64,000 nucleotides of DNA from Acidocella aquatica (GCF_030160635.1 NZ_BSOS01000007.1:124001-188000); one strand, 5' to 3'; positions 1 to 13,678 are shown, counted from the stretch's first letter. A program made the numbers and translations. Notes: generated by a model not told the origin, from the letters alone.

Positions 1-12
1 GATTACCGGAAG

Positions 13-543
13 CTAACGTGATGTTTTGGAAGTGGACCTCTCGGAAAGGTCATCCAGCTTTAAAAATGGTTCAAATTTTTCAGCTAAGACCGGTAAAACC
101 TTGGAAAGCGTTCCGAAATTTTGAATTTTTTTTACCTCAAGCCGACGAAAATCATCTGTTGGAATATCTTTTTTCCCTCTATGCCTCCCCTCTTCCATAT
201 ACATTACAAATACATTTGTTTGGAGTTCTTTTAGATATTGCTCCATTTCAGAGTTTAATACGAACGAACTCTGGAGTGACGCTACAAATACTTGATCCAA
301 AGCTCTTTTAATCTCATCCGAATTTTCCTTCCCAAGATATGAACTGATCATATTTTCAAAGGCCATATAAATTGCAAAACGACGGTCATAAAGATCATGT
401 CGCAGTTTCTCTTTTGAGACCCGCGTCTGATCTTTCGCATTACGGATGCCAAAAAACGTTAAAGCCAACGCAAATAGCGGCAAGCCGAGCGCCTGGACAT
501 ACATAACCCAAAGAGGAAGGGACTGTTGCGACGATTGTAACAT
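13..543 (-). CDS. Hypothetical membrane-anchored protein
   Basis: This 176-residue protein is not recognised. Residues about 11-32 form one hydrophobic segment, followed directly by a basic stretch (RNAKDQTRVSKEKLRHD), so the long C-terminal part is probably cytoplasmic. The remainder is charged, probably helical, and ends in a hydrophilic tail. The gene is much more AT-rich than the aconitase next to it, which points to recent acquisition. The ATG at 543 is the first in the frame. No neighbour indicates a function. It is unlikely to be an artefact because its composition is protein-like and it has a clear membrane anchor. Confidence 0.6.
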   Translation of the reverse strand: MLQSSQQSLPLWVMYVQALGLPLFALALTFFGIRNAKDQTRVSKEKLRHDLYDRRFAIYMAFENMISSYLGKENSDEIKRALDQVFVASLQSSFVLNSEMEQYLKELQTNVFVMYMEEGRHRGKKDIPTDDFRRLEVKKIQNFGTLSKVLPVLAEKFEPFLKLDDLSERSTSKTSR

Positions 544-578
544 TACGGCCTCTTGGCTGAATTCCTAATCAGATCGCC

Positions 579-719
579 TCAAAGATGCACCGCCCATAAA
601 ATTAACGCGAATCCCAACAATATTCCAACGCCCGCAGCTATCAAAAAAACGGCGCCCCACCCAGAGCGCCGTTCTTTGTAATCGGGGTCAGGGGCCAGCC
701 GGCCCCTGTGGGGTTCCAA
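579..719 (-). CDS. Possible tiny membrane protein
   Basis: The last 33 codons of this frame read as a short basic segment (DPDYKERRSGWG) followed by one convincing transmembrane helix. No ATG or GTG precedes it in a sensible place. The only candidate start is a TTG at 719, which lies inside the REP hairpin at 716-736. Either the gene starts with TTG or CTG, or the repeat replaced the original start. It lies downstream of aconitase on the same strand. The helix is believable, but expression is uncertain. Confidence 0.3.
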   Translation of the reverse strand: MEPHRGRLAPDPDYKERRSGWGAVFLIAAGVGILLGFALILWAVHL

Positions 720-759
720 GGGGCAGCGCCCCTTGGTGGGGTTCTTAGGGGCGAAGCCC

Positions 760-764
<5 letters not shown>
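716..764. repeat. REP-type double hairpin at the end of acnA
   Basis: There are two perfect GC-rich hairpins in tandem. The first has 9-bp arms (CCAAGGGGC, 716-724 and 728-736) with a 3-nt loop. The second has 9-bp arms (CTTAGGGGC, 744-752 and 756-764) with loop GAA. The aconitase stop codon lies inside the second hairpin. The architecture matches the repeats at 43266, 57799 and 57962. It may help protect or terminate the acnA mRNA. Confidence 0.75.
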
Positions 765-3447
<2,683 letters not shown>

Positions 3448-3538
3448 GATAAATTGACCCTTTCTGATATACGGCTTGCGAATTGTGACGGCTTAAACCA
3501 TAGCCGTGCCACTGCGTCCATTCATGGGTTAAGGATTT

Positions 3539-4105
3539 TTGCACCTGCTCACTGCATCCAATTTATCGGTATTCCGGGGGGAGCGGCTGGTCCTGAGCAA
3601 TGTCAGCTTTTCGCTGCCCGCCGGGGGAATCCTGGTGTTGCGCGGCGAAAACGGCGCCGGCAAGTCCACCCTGCTGCGCACCCTGGCGGGGTTAACCCCC
3701 CTGGCCGCCGGTGCGCTGAAATGGGACAATGAAGACGCGCTGAATGATCTGCCCAGCCATGCAAAGCGCATCGCCTGGCTCGGCCATCTGGACGCGGTGA
3801 AACCCGCCCTCACCGCGGCCGAGCATGTTCCGGCCGCCGCTTTAGCCGCCGTCGGGCTTTCGGCCTATGCCGAGCTTCCCGCCCGCCTCCTCTCCGCCGG
3901 GCAAAAACGCCGCCTCGCGATCGCCCGCGTCGCCGCCTCGGCCAAACCGCTCTGGCTGCTCGATGAACCCACCACCGGGCTGGACGCCGCCTCGGTGCTC
4001 CGCTTCCTCGCCTTGTGCGAAACCCACCGCCAGGGGGGCGGCATGATCATCGCCAGCACGCACACCCCGCTGGAGCTCTCAGGCGTAGAGGTCCTCACGC
4101 TATGA
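3539..4105 (+). CDS. ccmA: Haem exporter ATP-binding protein CcmA
   Basis: This is the ATPase of the CcmABCD transporter used in system I cytochrome c maturation, where it drives release of holo-CcmE. The 188-residue protein has Walker A GENGAGKS (36-43), the signature LSAGQKRR (118-125) and Walker B LWLLDEP (138-144), all in normal order. It starts at a TTG preceded by TTAAGGA at a suitable distance; no ATG allows a complete N-terminus. It overlaps ccmB by four bases (ATGA), so the two are translationally coupled. The other ccm genes are not in this window. Confidence 0.93.
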   Translation: MHLLTASNLSVFRGERLVLSNVSFSLPAGGILVLRGENGAGKSTLLRTLAGLTPLAAGALKWDNEDALNDLPSHAKRIAWLGHLDAVKPALTAAEHVPAAALAAVGLSAYAELPARLLSAGQKRRLAIARVAASAKPLWLLDEPTTGLDAASVLRFLALCETHRQGGGMIIASTHTPLELSGVEVLTL

Positions 4106-4746
4106 TCGCCCTTATCCTGCGTGAACTGAAGCTCTCGCTGCGCCACGGCGCCGACACCACCGCCTCGCTGCTGTTTTTTATCATAGCGGGAACATTATTC
4201 CCCTTCGCGCTCGGCCCCGGCCCCACCACGCTCGCCGCCATCGCCGCCGGCGTGGTCTGGGTCTGCGCCCTTCTCGCAGCCTTGCTGCCGCTGGACCGTC
4301 TCTTCGGCGCCGATTACGAGGACGGCACGCTAGACCTCCTCCTCCTCTCCGGCCTGCCCGCCTATGGCGTCGCCTTCGCCAAAACCGCCGTCCACTGGCT
4401 CACAACGGGCCTGCCATTGCTCATCATCGCCGGGCCGCTCGCCATCATGCTCCGCCTGCCGGCCGAGCACGTGCCATTGCTGTTATTAACCCTGCTGCCA
4501 GGCACCATGCTGCTCTCGCTGCTCGGCACCCTGGCCGCCGCCATCACCCTCGGCGCGCGCCGCGCCGCCGTGCTGATGCCGCTCATCACCCTGCCGCTGA
4601 TGATCCCCACACTGATCTTCGGCGCTGCCGCCGTGACCTCGGCGCATCCCTCCGCGGCATTATACATGCTCGCCGCGATGTTCTGCGCCGCCTTGCCGCT
4701 AGCCCCGCTAGGTGCCGGCGCCGCCCTGAAAGCCGCCGCCGAATAG
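4102..4746 (+). CDS. ccmB: Haem exporter permease CcmB
   Basis: CcmB is the inner-membrane permease partner of CcmA. The 214-residue protein is almost entirely hydrophobic, with about six transmembrane segments, and starts MIALILRELKLSLRHG as the family does. The start chosen is the ATG overlapping the ccmA stop; an in-frame upstream extension exists but lies within ccmA and is not hydrophobic. The gene runs convergently to within two bases of sufA. No ccmC follows, so the ccm cluster is split in this genome. Confidence 0.93.
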   Translation: MIALILRELKLSLRHGADTTASLLFFIIAGTLFPFALGPGPTTLAAIAAGVVWVCALLAALLPLDRLFGADYEDGTLDLLLLSGLPAYGVAFAKTAVHWLTTGLPLLIIAGPLAIMLRLPAEHVPLLLLTLLPGTMLLSLLGTLAAAITLGARRAAVLMPLITLPLMIPTLIFGAAAVTSAHPSAALYMLAAMFCAALPLAPLGAGAALKAAAE

Positions 4747-4747
4747 C

Positions 4748-5116
4748 CTAAACGTGGAAACTCTCGCCGCAGCCGCAACGGCCTTTTTCGTTCGGGTTCT
4801 CAAACGTAAACCCGGCGGTCAGCTTGTCCACCTTATAGTCCATCGTCGTACCGATCAAAAACAGCGTCGCCTTGCGGTCCACCAGCACGGTGAGCCCATG
4901 GCTCACCACCACCTCATCCTGCGCCGTCGGCGCCGCCACCCACTCCATCTCGTAAGACATCCCCGAGCAGCCCTTGGTGGAAACCGCGATGCGCAGCAGC
5001 TTGCCCGCCTCGCCGCCCTCATACAGCGTCTTCAACCGCGCCGCCGCGGCCTCGGTCAGCTGCATCAGCTGCGGCAAGGCCCGGCGGGCTTTTGGCTCGA
5101 TTGTCGTCGTGCTCAT
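4748..5116 (-). CDS. sufA: A-type Fe-S carrier SufA
   Basis: This A-type carrier accepts Fe-S clusters from the SufBCD scaffold and passes them to apo-enzymes. The 122-residue protein has the three family cysteines, Cys50 in TKGCSGMSY and Cys114/Cys116 in GRCGCGESF near the C-terminus. An N-terminal extension of about 18 residues precedes the HesB/IscA core. It is the last gene of the suf operon, 10 bp after sufT. Sequence alone does not separate SufA from ErpA or IscA, but the context favours SufA. Confidence 0.9.
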   Translation of the reverse strand: MSTTTIEPKARRALPQLMQLTEAAAARLKTLYEGGEAGKLLRIAVSTKGCSGMSYEMEWVAAPTAQDEVVVSHGLTVLVDRKATLFLIGTTMDYKVDKLTAGFTFENPNEKGRCGCGESFHV

Positions 5117-5126
5117 GCTCGCCTCC

Positions 5127-5489
5127 TTAAAACATATTCAGCGAAAGACGCGCGTCCTCGCTCATCCGGCTCGGGTCCCACGGCGGATCCCACACCGTAT
5201 CCACCACGATATTCCCCACGCCCTCCACCGCGGCGATGGCGCTATGCACCGCCTCCGGCAGTTCCTGCGCCGCCGGGCAGCCGGGCGCGGTCAGCGTCAT
5301 CTCCACGCGCACATCGCCGTTTTCCGCCAGCTCCACCGCGTAGATAAGCCCAAGCTCATAAATATTCACCGGAATTTCCGGATCGAACACCGTGGAGATC
5401 GCCGCGATCACCGCTTCTTCGGAGACCACCGCCTTCGTCTCGCCATCGGGCGTCCAGCTCGTCACCGGGACCATTTTTACCTCATCCAT
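5127..5489 (-). CDS. sufT: SUF-associated DUF59/MIP18 protein SufT
   Basis: This 120-residue protein carries the DUF59 (MIP18-like) domain found in Fe-S maturation factors. The hallmark DPEIPVNIYELGLIY covers residues 36-50, and the conserved cysteine follows in LTAPGCPAA (Cys71). Family members help mature Fe-S proteins, especially under high demand; they are not scaffolds. The start codon lies eight bases inside the end of the SufU gene, indicating translational coupling. The PWDPSRMSEDAR tail is typical of SUF-linked members. Confidence 0.9.
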   Translation of the reverse strand: MDEVKMVPVTSWTPDGETKAVVSEEAVIAAISTVFDPEIPVNIYELGLIYAVELAENGDVRVEMTLTAPGCPAAQELPEAVHSAIAAVEGVGNIVVDTVWDPPWDPSRMSEDARLSLNMF

Positions 5490-5904
5490 GAACCTGCCCC
5501 TCCTTGAGAGCTTCAGCCAGCGCCACCCACGGCAACGTCGCGCAGCGTATCCGCGAACGATACTGCGCCACGCCCGCCAGCGCGTTCAAATCTCCCAGCG
5601 CGGGATTTTCCCTGCCGCTGGTTACAACTTCCTCAAATGCTCCGCGCAAGGCCGTCATCTGCGACGGGGTTTTCTCCGCCACCGCCTGCGCCATCAAATC
5701 CGCGCTCGCGGTCATGATCGCGCAGCCATGCGCCTCATGGCGCACCACGCCACCACGCTGCCAGAACACCTGCACCCGATCCCCGCACATCGCATTCTCG
5801 CCTTGGCCCTGCGCGTCAAACGCCTCCGGCCTTCCGGCAAAGTGCGGCGCCTTGCTCCGCTCCATGATCAACGCCTGATAAAGCTCTTGGGATTCGCTCA
5901 TCAT
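5482..5904 (-). CDS. sufU: SufU/IscU-like scaffold or sulfur-transfer protein
   Basis: This 140-residue protein belongs to the NifU N-terminal (IscU/SufU) family. The three ligand cysteines are in place: Cys40 in NAMCGD, Cys61 in HGCAI and Cys121 in RIRCATLPW. Asp42 matches the metal-ligand aspartate of SufU. In Gram-positive bacteria SufU transfers sulfur from SufS as a zinc protein. With sufS adjacent and no sufE visible in the operon, the same role is likely here. The gene has two successive ATG codons, and the first overlaps the sufS stop (ATGA). Confidence 0.88.
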   Translation of the reverse strand: MMSESQELYQALIMERSKAPHFAGRPEAFDAQGQGENAMCGDRVQVFWQRGGVVRHEAHGCAIMTASADLMAQAVAEKTPSQMTALRGAFEEVVTSGRENPALGDLNALAGVAQYRSRIRCATLPWVALAEALKEGQVHG

Positions 5905-7133
5905 TTGAACATCTGCCTGATCCGCAGCAGCCCCGCGCCCAGCGCGTCGATCTCCTCGCGCGTGGTGTACAACGCGAACGATGCCCGCGCCGTCGCCGTC
6001 ACACCCATCCGCCCCATCAGCGGCTCAGCACAATGGTGCCCTGCCCGCACGGCAATCCCCTGCCGGTCCAGCAAGGTCGCGATATCATGCGCATGCGCAT
6101 CGGGCATGGTGAAGGAGAGCACCCCGCCGCGGTCCTGCGCCGCACCCAAAACCCGCAAATCTTCAATCCCCGCCAGCACTTTCAGCCCATGCTCGGTCAG
6201 CGCGCGCTCATGCGCCGCGATCGCCTCGAAGCCGAGCGCCTGCACATAATCAATCGCCGCCCCCAGCCCGATCGTCTCAACAATCGCGGGCGTCCCCGCC
6301 TCGAAACGGTGCGGCGGCTGCGCCCATTTGGTGCGCTGATAAGAGACGGATTCAATCATCTCCCCGCCCGCCATGAACGGCGGCATCGCATCCAGAAGCT
6401 CCCGCTTGGCATACAACACGCCAATGCCCGTCGGGCCGTAGAGCTTGTGTCCGGAAAACACATAGAAATCCACATCAAGCGCCTGCACGTCAACCGCGCG
6501 GTGCACAATCGCCTGGCATCCATCGAGCAGAACCTTCGCCCCGCGCGCATGCGCGAACGCCACCAGCCGCTCCGCCGGCGTATAGCTGCCCAACACGTTG
6601 GACATATGCGTGATCGCCAGCAATTTCACCTTGCCATCAGCAAACTGCGCCTCGAGTGATTCCCAATCGATCTCGCCGGAATCAGTAATCTTCGCAATCC
6701 GCAGCTCCACGCCATGAGCATCGCGCAGCATCTGCCACGGCACCAGATTCGCATGATGCTCCATCTCGGAGACCACAACGGCATCCCCCGGCCGCAACGC
6801 CGTGCGGCCATGGGTGTATGCCACCAGATTGATCGATTCCGTCGCATTGCGCGTGAAAACAATTTCCTCGCGCGCCTGTGCATTCAAAAACGCCGCCACC
6901 TTGTCGCGCGCCGCCTCATATGCATCCGATGTCCGCTCCGACATCCAATGCAGCCCGCGATGCACATTGGCATATTGCGCCTCCATCACATGCACCATGG
7001 CATCGATCACCGCGCGCGGCTTCTGCGCCGAGGCCGCTGAATCCAGAAACACCAGCTTCCTGCCGTGAACCTGCTGCGCCAAAATTGGAAAATCCTTGCG
7101 GATTTCGTCAAGATTAAACTCACGCACGCTCAT
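5901..7133 (-). CDS. sufS: Cysteine desulfurase SufS
   Basis: This is a PLP-dependent group II cysteine desulfurase that takes sulfur from cysteine for Fe-S assembly. The 410-residue protein has the PLP lysine in FSGHKLYGP (about Lys230), the persulfide cysteine in RAGHHCAEP (about Cys368) and the substrate region RNATESIN. An in-frame start 15 bases upstream exists, but the ATG at 7133 overlaps the sufD stop by four bases and gives the standard N-terminus (MSVREF), so it is preferred. Confidence 0.95.
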   Translation of the reverse strand: MSVREFNLDEIRKDFPILAQQVHGRKLVFLDSAASAQKPRAVIDAMVHVMEAQYANVHRGLHWMSERTSDAYEAARDKVAAFLNAQAREEIVFTRNATESINLVAYTHGRTALRPGDAVVVSEMEHHANLVPWQMLRDAHGVELRIAKITDSGEIDWESLEAQFADGKVKLLAITHMSNVLGSYTPAERLVAFAHARGAKVLLDGCQAIVHRAVDVQALDVDFYVFSGHKLYGPTGIGVLYAKRELLDAMPPFMAGGEMIESVSYQRTKWAQPPHRFEAGTPAIVETIGLGAAIDYVQALGFEAIAAHERALTEHGLKVLAGIEDLRVLGAAQDRGGVLSFTMPDAHAHDIATLLDRQGIAVRAGHHCAEPLMGRMGVTATARASFALYTTREEIDALGAGLLRIRQMFK

Positions 7134-8221
7134 TTTCTGGCCCACCACGTCTCAATCGCCGCCTCAAAGAGCGCATGCGCCCCCTCATGCGTCACCGGTT
7201 CCAGCGCCTCGGTCAAAAATGCGCGGATCAGCATGGAACGCGCCGTATCCTCGGGAATTCCCCGGCTACGCAGATAAAACACCTGCTCCTCATCCAGCGC
7301 GCCGATGGTCGCGCCATGGCTGCATTTCACGTCATCAGCATAAATCTGCAACTCGGGCTTTATATCCATCTCCGCCGTTGGCGAGAGCAGCAACGCCTGG
7401 CTCATCTGGTAACCGTCAGTCTTCTGCGCGACACGCTCAACCTCGATCCGCCCCTGAAAAACCCCGCGCGCGGAATCACAGAGTACGGATTTCACCGTCT
7501 GGCGCGAGCTGCAATCCGGCGCCTTGTGGCGCACCACGGAGGTAAAATCCCCATGCTGCGAACCACCCAGCAATTGCGCCGCGTTCAGATGCGTGTGCGC
7601 CTTCGCGCCGGTTAGTTCCACATGAAATTCCGCGCGTGAAAGCTTTGCCCCCATCACCGCGGTAAAACTCTCATAAGCCGCATCCGCCGCGACAGTGGCG
7701 CGGATCGTCGCCAGATGAAACGCCTCCTGGCTTTCATCCTGCAAGCGATAATGCGCAAGGCTCGCACCTTGCGCCAGCACAATATCCGTTACCGGGTTAT
7801 GCCAGTAAACACCGTCGCCTTTTACAACTTCAAGCAGCGTCAGCGCCGCACCCGCCCCCAGTGAAACCCGGTGGCGCGGATGCAACGCTCCGCCATTGGC
7901 ATAAGAGACCAGCAGCACAACCCCGGCATCTACACCGTCAGGAATCTCCAGCGTCACCCCATCATGCGCGTGCTCGGCGTTGATACGCGCCAGCGGCAGA
8001 TCAGACACTTCATCCACGGCGGCAAAATTGCGCGCGAACGGCAGCGCGGAGGACGCTGCCTCATCAAAACGCCCATTCACAAAAACCAGGCGCGGCACGC
8101 CGATATCGGGCAGACCATCTGGAAGGGACGCCGCCGGCGCCTCAGCGAAACTCATCGCATTCAGCGCGCGCAAATCTGTGTAGCGCCAGGATTCCAGCCG
8201 TTGGGTGGGAAGTGCTGTCAT
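7130..8221 (-). CDS. sufD: SufD, Fe-S scaffold subunit
   Basis: SufD pairs with SufB and the ATPase SufC in the SufBC2D scaffold, where it is linked to iron entry. The 363-residue protein has the beta-helical SufBD core in its C-terminal two thirds and ends with the helical domain seen in RSRGIPEDTARSMLIRAF. The terminal RGIPEDxAR motif is shared with SufB. It starts three bases after sufC ends and overlaps sufS by four. At 363 residues it is somewhat shorter than E. coli SufD. Confidence 0.93.
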   Translation of the reverse strand: MTALPTQRLESWRYTDLRALNAMSFAEAPAASLPDGLPDIGVPRLVFVNGRFDEAASSALPFARNFAAVDEVSDLPLARINAEHAHDGVTLEIPDGVDAGVVLLVSYANGGALHPRHRVSLGAGAALTLLEVVKGDGVYWHNPVTDIVLAQGASLAHYRLQDESQEAFHLATIRATVAADAAYESFTAVMGAKLSRAEFHVELTGAKAHTHLNAAQLLGGSQHGDFTSVVRHKAPDCSSRQTVKSVLCDSARGVFQGRIEVERVAQKTDGYQMSQALLLSPTAEMDIKPELQIYADDVKCSHGATIGALDEEQVFYLRSRGIPEDTARSMLIRAFLTEALEPVTHEGAHALFEAAIETWWARK

Positions 8222-8224
8222 CGC

Positions 8225-8968
8225 TCAGGCCGCTTCCAGCCCGGCATAGCCACGGGCTTCCAGTTCCAGCGCCAGCTCCGGCCCGCCGGAGCGCACGATT
8301 TTACCCGCTGCCAGCACATGCACTTTATCGGGCACGATATAGTCCAGCAGGCGCTGATAATGCGTAATCACCAATGCGGAAAATGTCTCGCTGCGCAGCG
8401 CGTTGACACCTTCAGCGACAATCTTGAGCGCATCGATATCCAACCCGGAATCCGTCTCATCGAGAATCGCCAGCCCCGGCTGCAACAGCGCCATCTGCAA
8501 CACCTCGTTGCGTTTTTTCTCACCGCCCGAAAACCCGACATTCACATTGCGCTTGAGCATGTCATCCTGCATCGAAAGCTTTTTCAGTGCTGCCCGCGCA
8601 AGTTTTAAAAACGCCACGGCATCCAGCTCCGCCTCGCCGCGCGCCCGCTTCACAGCGTTCAGCGCCGTGCGCATGAAATTCGCATTGCCCACGCCCGGCA
8701 GTTCCACCGGATACTGAAATGCCAGAAAAATTCCGGCGGCGGCACGCGCCTCAGGCGTCAGCGCCAGAATATCCTGGCCGTTATAAATCGCCTCGCCACC
8801 TGTCACCTCATAGCCATCGCGCCCGGAGAGCACATAGGAGAGCGTGGATTTTCCCGCACCATTCGGCCCCATGATGGCGTGAATCTCACCATCGGGGACA
8901 CTCAGCGTAACACCACGCAGAATTTCCTTATCACCAATCCGCGCCGACAAATTTTTAATCTCAAGCAT
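8225..8968 (-). CDS. sufC: SufC, Fe-S assembly ATPase
   Basis: This is the ABC-type ATPase of the SufBCD scaffold. The 247-residue protein contains Walker A GPNGAGKST (34-42), the SufC-type signature FSGGEKKRNEVLQM and Walker B AILDETDSGLDID. There is no membrane segment, as expected for this cytoplasmic member of the ABC family. A longer frame runs upstream into sufB, but the ATG at 8968, one base after the sufB stop, gives the canonical MLEIKNLSA start. Confidence 0.96.
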   Translation of the reverse strand: MLEIKNLSARIGDKEILRGVTLSVPDGEIHAIMGPNGAGKSTLSYVLSGRDGYEVTGGEAIYNGQDILALTPEARAAAGIFLAFQYPVELPGVGNANFMRTALNAVKRARGEAELDAVAFLKLARAALKKLSMQDDMLKRNVNVGFSGGEKKRNEVLQMALLQPGLAILDETDSGLDIDALKIVAEGVNALRSETFSALVITHYQRLLDYIVPDKVHVLAAGKIVRSGGPELALELEARGYAGLEAA

Positions 8969-8969
8969 T

Positions 8970-10421
8970 TTAACCAACCGACCCTTCAAGTGACACAGCC
9001 AGGAGTTTCTGCGCTTCCACAGCAAACTCCATCGGCAATTCCTTCAACACATCCTTGCAGAAACCATTCACGATCAACCCCACCGCATCCTCCTCGGAGA
9101 GTCCGCGCGAGCGGCAATAAAACAGCTGATCCTCGGCGATCTTCGAGGTTGTGGCCTCATGCTCCACCTTGGCGGAGGCATTCCGGCTCTCGATATAGGG
9201 CACCGTGTGCGCGCCGCACTGATCGCCGATCAACAATGAATCACACTGCGTATAATTACGCGCGCCTGAGGCTTGGGGAAGTATTTTCACCAGCCCGCGA
9301 TAGGTATTATTCGAGTGCCCGGCGGAGATCCCCTTCGAGATGATCGTCGAAGTGGTGTTTTTGCCGATATGGATCATCTTCGTGCCGGTATCCGCCTGCT
9401 GATGATTATGCGTCAGCGCCACGGAATAAAATTCTCCCACCGAGCCATCGCCCTGCAGCACGCAGGAAGGATATTTCCACGTAATCGCCGAGCCGGTTTC
9501 AACCTGCGTCCAGGAGATTTTCGAATTCCTGCCCCGGCAAGCGCCGCGCTTCGTCACAAAATTATAAATACCGCCCTTACCGTCGGCATCGCCCGGATAC
9601 CAGTTCTGCACGGTGGAATATTTGATCTTCGCATCATCGAGCGCCACCAGCTCCACCACCGCCGCATGCAGCTGGTTTTCATCGCGCTGCGGCGCGGTGC
9701 AACCTTCCAGATAGGAGACGCTGGCACCTTCTTCAGCAATAATCAGCGTCCGTTCAAACTGCCCGGTGTTGCGCGCGTTAATGCGGAAATACGTGGAAAG
9801 CTCCATCGGGCAACGCACCCCCTTGGGGATGTAGACAAAACTCCCATCGGAAAACACAGCCGAGTTCAGCGCCGCGAAAAAATTATCGCCAATCGGCACC
9901 ACGCTGCCCAGATATTTGCGCACCAGCTCTGGGTGCTCGCGCACCGCCTCGGAAATTGGGCAGAAAATGACACCTGATTTTGCAAGTGTCTCGCGGAATG
10001 TGGTGGCCACGGACACTGAATCGAACACCGCATCCACCGCCACGCCGGCCAGCGCCGCGCGCTCGCTCAGCGGAATGCCAAGCTTCTCATACATGTTCAG
10101 CAGTTCAGGATCGACCTCATCGAGCGACTTCGGCGCCGGCCCGGAGGGGGCTGCGTAATAATACAACTCGTTATAGACGATCGGCGGGTGCTTGATATGC
10201 GCCCACACCGGCTCTTCCAGCTTCTGCCATAACGTAAAAGCCTTCAACCGCCACGCCAGCAGCCATTCCGGCTCGTTTTTTTTCGCCGAGATCAACCGCA
10301 CGATATCCTCGTTCAGCCCCTTGGGAAATTCTTCCATCGCGATATCGGTGGTGAATCCGTATTTATATTTATCGGCCGCCAGCGCCTCGACAGTATCGCG
10401 GGTCTCAATAGAAGCAGACAT
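8970..10421 (-). CDS. sufB: SufB, Fe-S scaffold subunit
   Basis: SufB is the subunit on which the cluster is assembled in SufBC2D. The 483-residue protein is full length, with the N-terminal helical region ([13 protein letters not shown]), SYLEGCTAP in the beta-helix core and the C-terminal [19 protein letters not shown]. The ATG at 10421 overlaps the stop of the upstream Rrf2 gene (ATGA), whereas a GTG one codon upstream would overlap more; the ATG is chosen. It is the first structural gene of the operon. Confidence 0.97.
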   Translation of the reverse strand: MSASIETRDTVEALAADKYKYGFTTDIAMEEFPKGLNEDIVRLISAKKNEPEWLLAWRLKAFTLWQKLEEPVWAHIKHPPIVYNELYYYAAPSGPAPKSLDEVDPELLNMYEKLGIPLSERAALAGVAVDAVFDSVSVATTFRETLAKSGVIFCPISEAVREHPELVRKYLGSVVPIGDNFFAALNSAVFSDGSFVYIPKGVRCPMELSTYFRINARNTGQFERTLIIAEEGASVSYLEGCTAPQRDENQLHAAVVELVALDDAKIKYSTVQNWYPGDADGKGGIYNFVTKRGACRGRNSKISWTQVETGSAITWKYPSCVLQGDGSVGEFYSVALTHNHQQADTGTKMIHIGKNTTSTIISKGISAGHSNNTYRGLVKILPQASGARNYTQCDSLLIGDQCGAHTVPYIESRNASAKVEHEATTSKIAEDQLFYCRSRGLSEEDAVGLIVNGFCKDVLKELPMEFAVEAQKLLAVSLEGSVG

Positions 10422-10873
10422 CACACAACCTCGCTTATAGACGCGGAAACAGGCACGCGGAACGCAACAGGAATACTCGCCGCCTCCATATCCGCCAGGG
10501 AAATCCGGCTCAACGCCGTTCGGATCGCATTATTCACCGGGTCCCAGCGTCCGGCCACGGGGCAAAGTGACTGGCTCTCGCAGCCCACCGCGCCATCCAC
10601 GCAGGAGGTCAGCGCAATCGGTCCGTCAATGGCCATGATAACCTCTGAGACGGCAATCTCACTCAGCGGCCGGCCCAGCCGGTAGCCGCCCCGCGCCCCG
10701 CGCGATGACACAACCAGCCCATGCCCGGCCAGCGCCTTCAGCACCTTGGCCACGGTTGGCTCCGGCACGCCGATGGAGGCGGCAATGCCGGGTGAGGTTT
10801 CCATGCCGTCAGCGGCACTCAGGCGGACCAGCGCCACCACGGCATAATCGGTCAAACGGGACAATTTTAACAT
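10421..10873 (-). CDS. Rrf2-family Fe-S regulator of the suf operon
   Basis: This 150-residue transcription factor is of the Rrf2 type and probably senses Fe-S status to control suf expression. The winged-helix domain ([12 protein letters not shown], then [12 protein letters not shown] as recognition helix) covers about residues 3-70. Three cysteines, Cys91, Cys98 and Cys104 ([18 protein letters not shown]), match the cluster ligands of SUF-type Rrf2 regulators. It is the first gene of the operon and overlaps sufB by four bases, so it probably regulates itself. An in-frame upstream extension is not conserved-looking. It could equally be called SufR- or IscR-like. Confidence 0.9.
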   Translation of the reverse strand: MLKLSRLTDYAVVALVRLSAADGMETSPGIAASIGVPEPTVAKVLKALAGHGLVVSSRGARGGYRLGRPLSEIAVSEVIMAIDGPIALTSCVDGAVGCESQSLCPVAGRWDPVNNAIRTALSRISLADMEAASIPVAFRVPVSASISEVV

Positions 10874-10888
10874 ATGCGCTCCGATAGT

Positions 10889-10903
10889 GGACCTAAACGG
10901 TCC
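10889..10903. promoter_or_regulatory. Candidate operator before the suf operon
   Basis: GGACC-TAAAC-GGTCC is a perfect 5-bp inverted repeat with a 5-nt centre. It begins 15 bp upstream of the regulator start codon, in the 167-bp gap between the suf operon and glmS. Its position suits autoregulation by the Rrf2 protein. The arms are short, so chance occurrence cannot be excluded. Confidence 0.3.
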
Positions 10904-11040
10904 TGATTGGCAAATGGGCCATGGCAAGCCCCTCGTCAAGCCATATCGGCACATAATGAAACACGAATTGATGCCCCGGCCTTTGACACGGAGCGGCAGC
11001 GGACGCTACCGGCTGAAGAAGGTTTTCGGAGTAGCGAATC

Positions 11041-12864
<1,824 letters not shown>

Positions 12865-12867
12865 GCG

Positions 12868-12888
12868 CGCTCCACGTGGAGCGTTTTT
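12868..12888 (+). terminator. Rho-independent terminator of glmS
   Basis: A perfect 16-bp palindrome, CGCTCCACGTGGAGCG (12868-12883), is followed by five T. It starts four bases after the glmS stop codon. Confidence 0.85.
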
Positions 12889-12975
12889 GAGGATCGCTCC
12901 ACAAACGTTTGATTATAAAGTTTAACTTTTTACTTGCATCCCAATCTGTGCGGGTTTGGTGCGATAAAACAACGA

Positions 12976-13650
12976 TTATCGTTTCAGCAATGACCAGTAG
13001 ACTGGCTGGCGGCCGGCCAAAATGGCTTTGGCCTCGTAGCGGGTTGGCGGCCAGCCTTGTGGCCTTATGGTGGCGCGGGTGACGGCAAAAGCGCTTTGGG
13101 CGGCCAGAACTTCATCGGTCCAGGCTTGGTAGGTGGGATCATCCGAGGCGATGCGCCACTCGCCGCCGGGTTTGAGGACGCGGGCGGCCTCGGCCAGAAG
13201 TTCGGGATGGACGAAGCGGCGTTTGGCGTGGCGGGCCTTGGGCCAGGGATCAGGGAACATAAGGAAAAGCTTGCCCAGCGAGGCATCAGCCATGCCGCGC
13301 AGGAGGGGGCGGGCGTCATGGGTGAAGAGGCGCAGGTTGGCGGGGACTTCGGGCACCGCGGCATCCTCCGGCGCGAGGCGCGAGAGCAGCGAGCAGATGC
13401 CGGTCTCGAACACTTCGGCGGCGATGAGGCCGATATCAGGGTTGGCCTGGGCCAAGGCGTAAGCGTGCTCGCCGCCGCCAAAGCCGACTTCGAGCCAGAT
13501 TTCACGCACGGTGATGCCGAAGGGGATTTGCGGCCACGAGAGGCGGGGCAGAAATTCGGCCAGCAGAAATTCCTGGCGGGGGCGCAGTTTTTTGCCTTTG
13601 GTCCGGCCGTAGAGACGGTCAGGGGATGGTTTGACGCCGGGGCCGGACAT
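12976..13650 (-). CDS. trmB: tRNA (guanine-N7-)-methyltransferase
   Basis: TrmB methylates G46 in the tRNA variable loop using S-adenosylmethionine. The 224-residue protein has the SAM-binding motif LEVGFGGGEH (about residues 53-62) and the family signature DPWPKARHAKRRF. The reading frame remains open for 40 codons upstream, but that part is Ala/Pro-rich and is encoded by the hairpin repeats at 13679-13809, so the ATG at 13650 (MSGPGVKPSP) is preferred. It lies downstream of metK, which supplies its cofactor. Confidence 0.92.
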   Translation of the reverse strand: MSGPGVKPSPDRLYGRTKGKKLRPRQEFLLAEFLPRLSWPQIPFGITVREIWLEVGFGGGEHAYALAQANPDIGLIAAEVFETGICSLLSRLAPEDAAVPEVPANLRLFTHDARPLLRGMADASLGKLFLMFPDPWPKARHAKRRFVHPELLAEAARVLKPGGEWRIASDDPTYQAWTDEVLAAQSAFAVTRATIRPQGWPPTRYEAKAILAGRQPVYWSLLKR

Positions 13651-13678
13651 TTTGGGGCCTTTGTGCCTGGAAAAAGAG

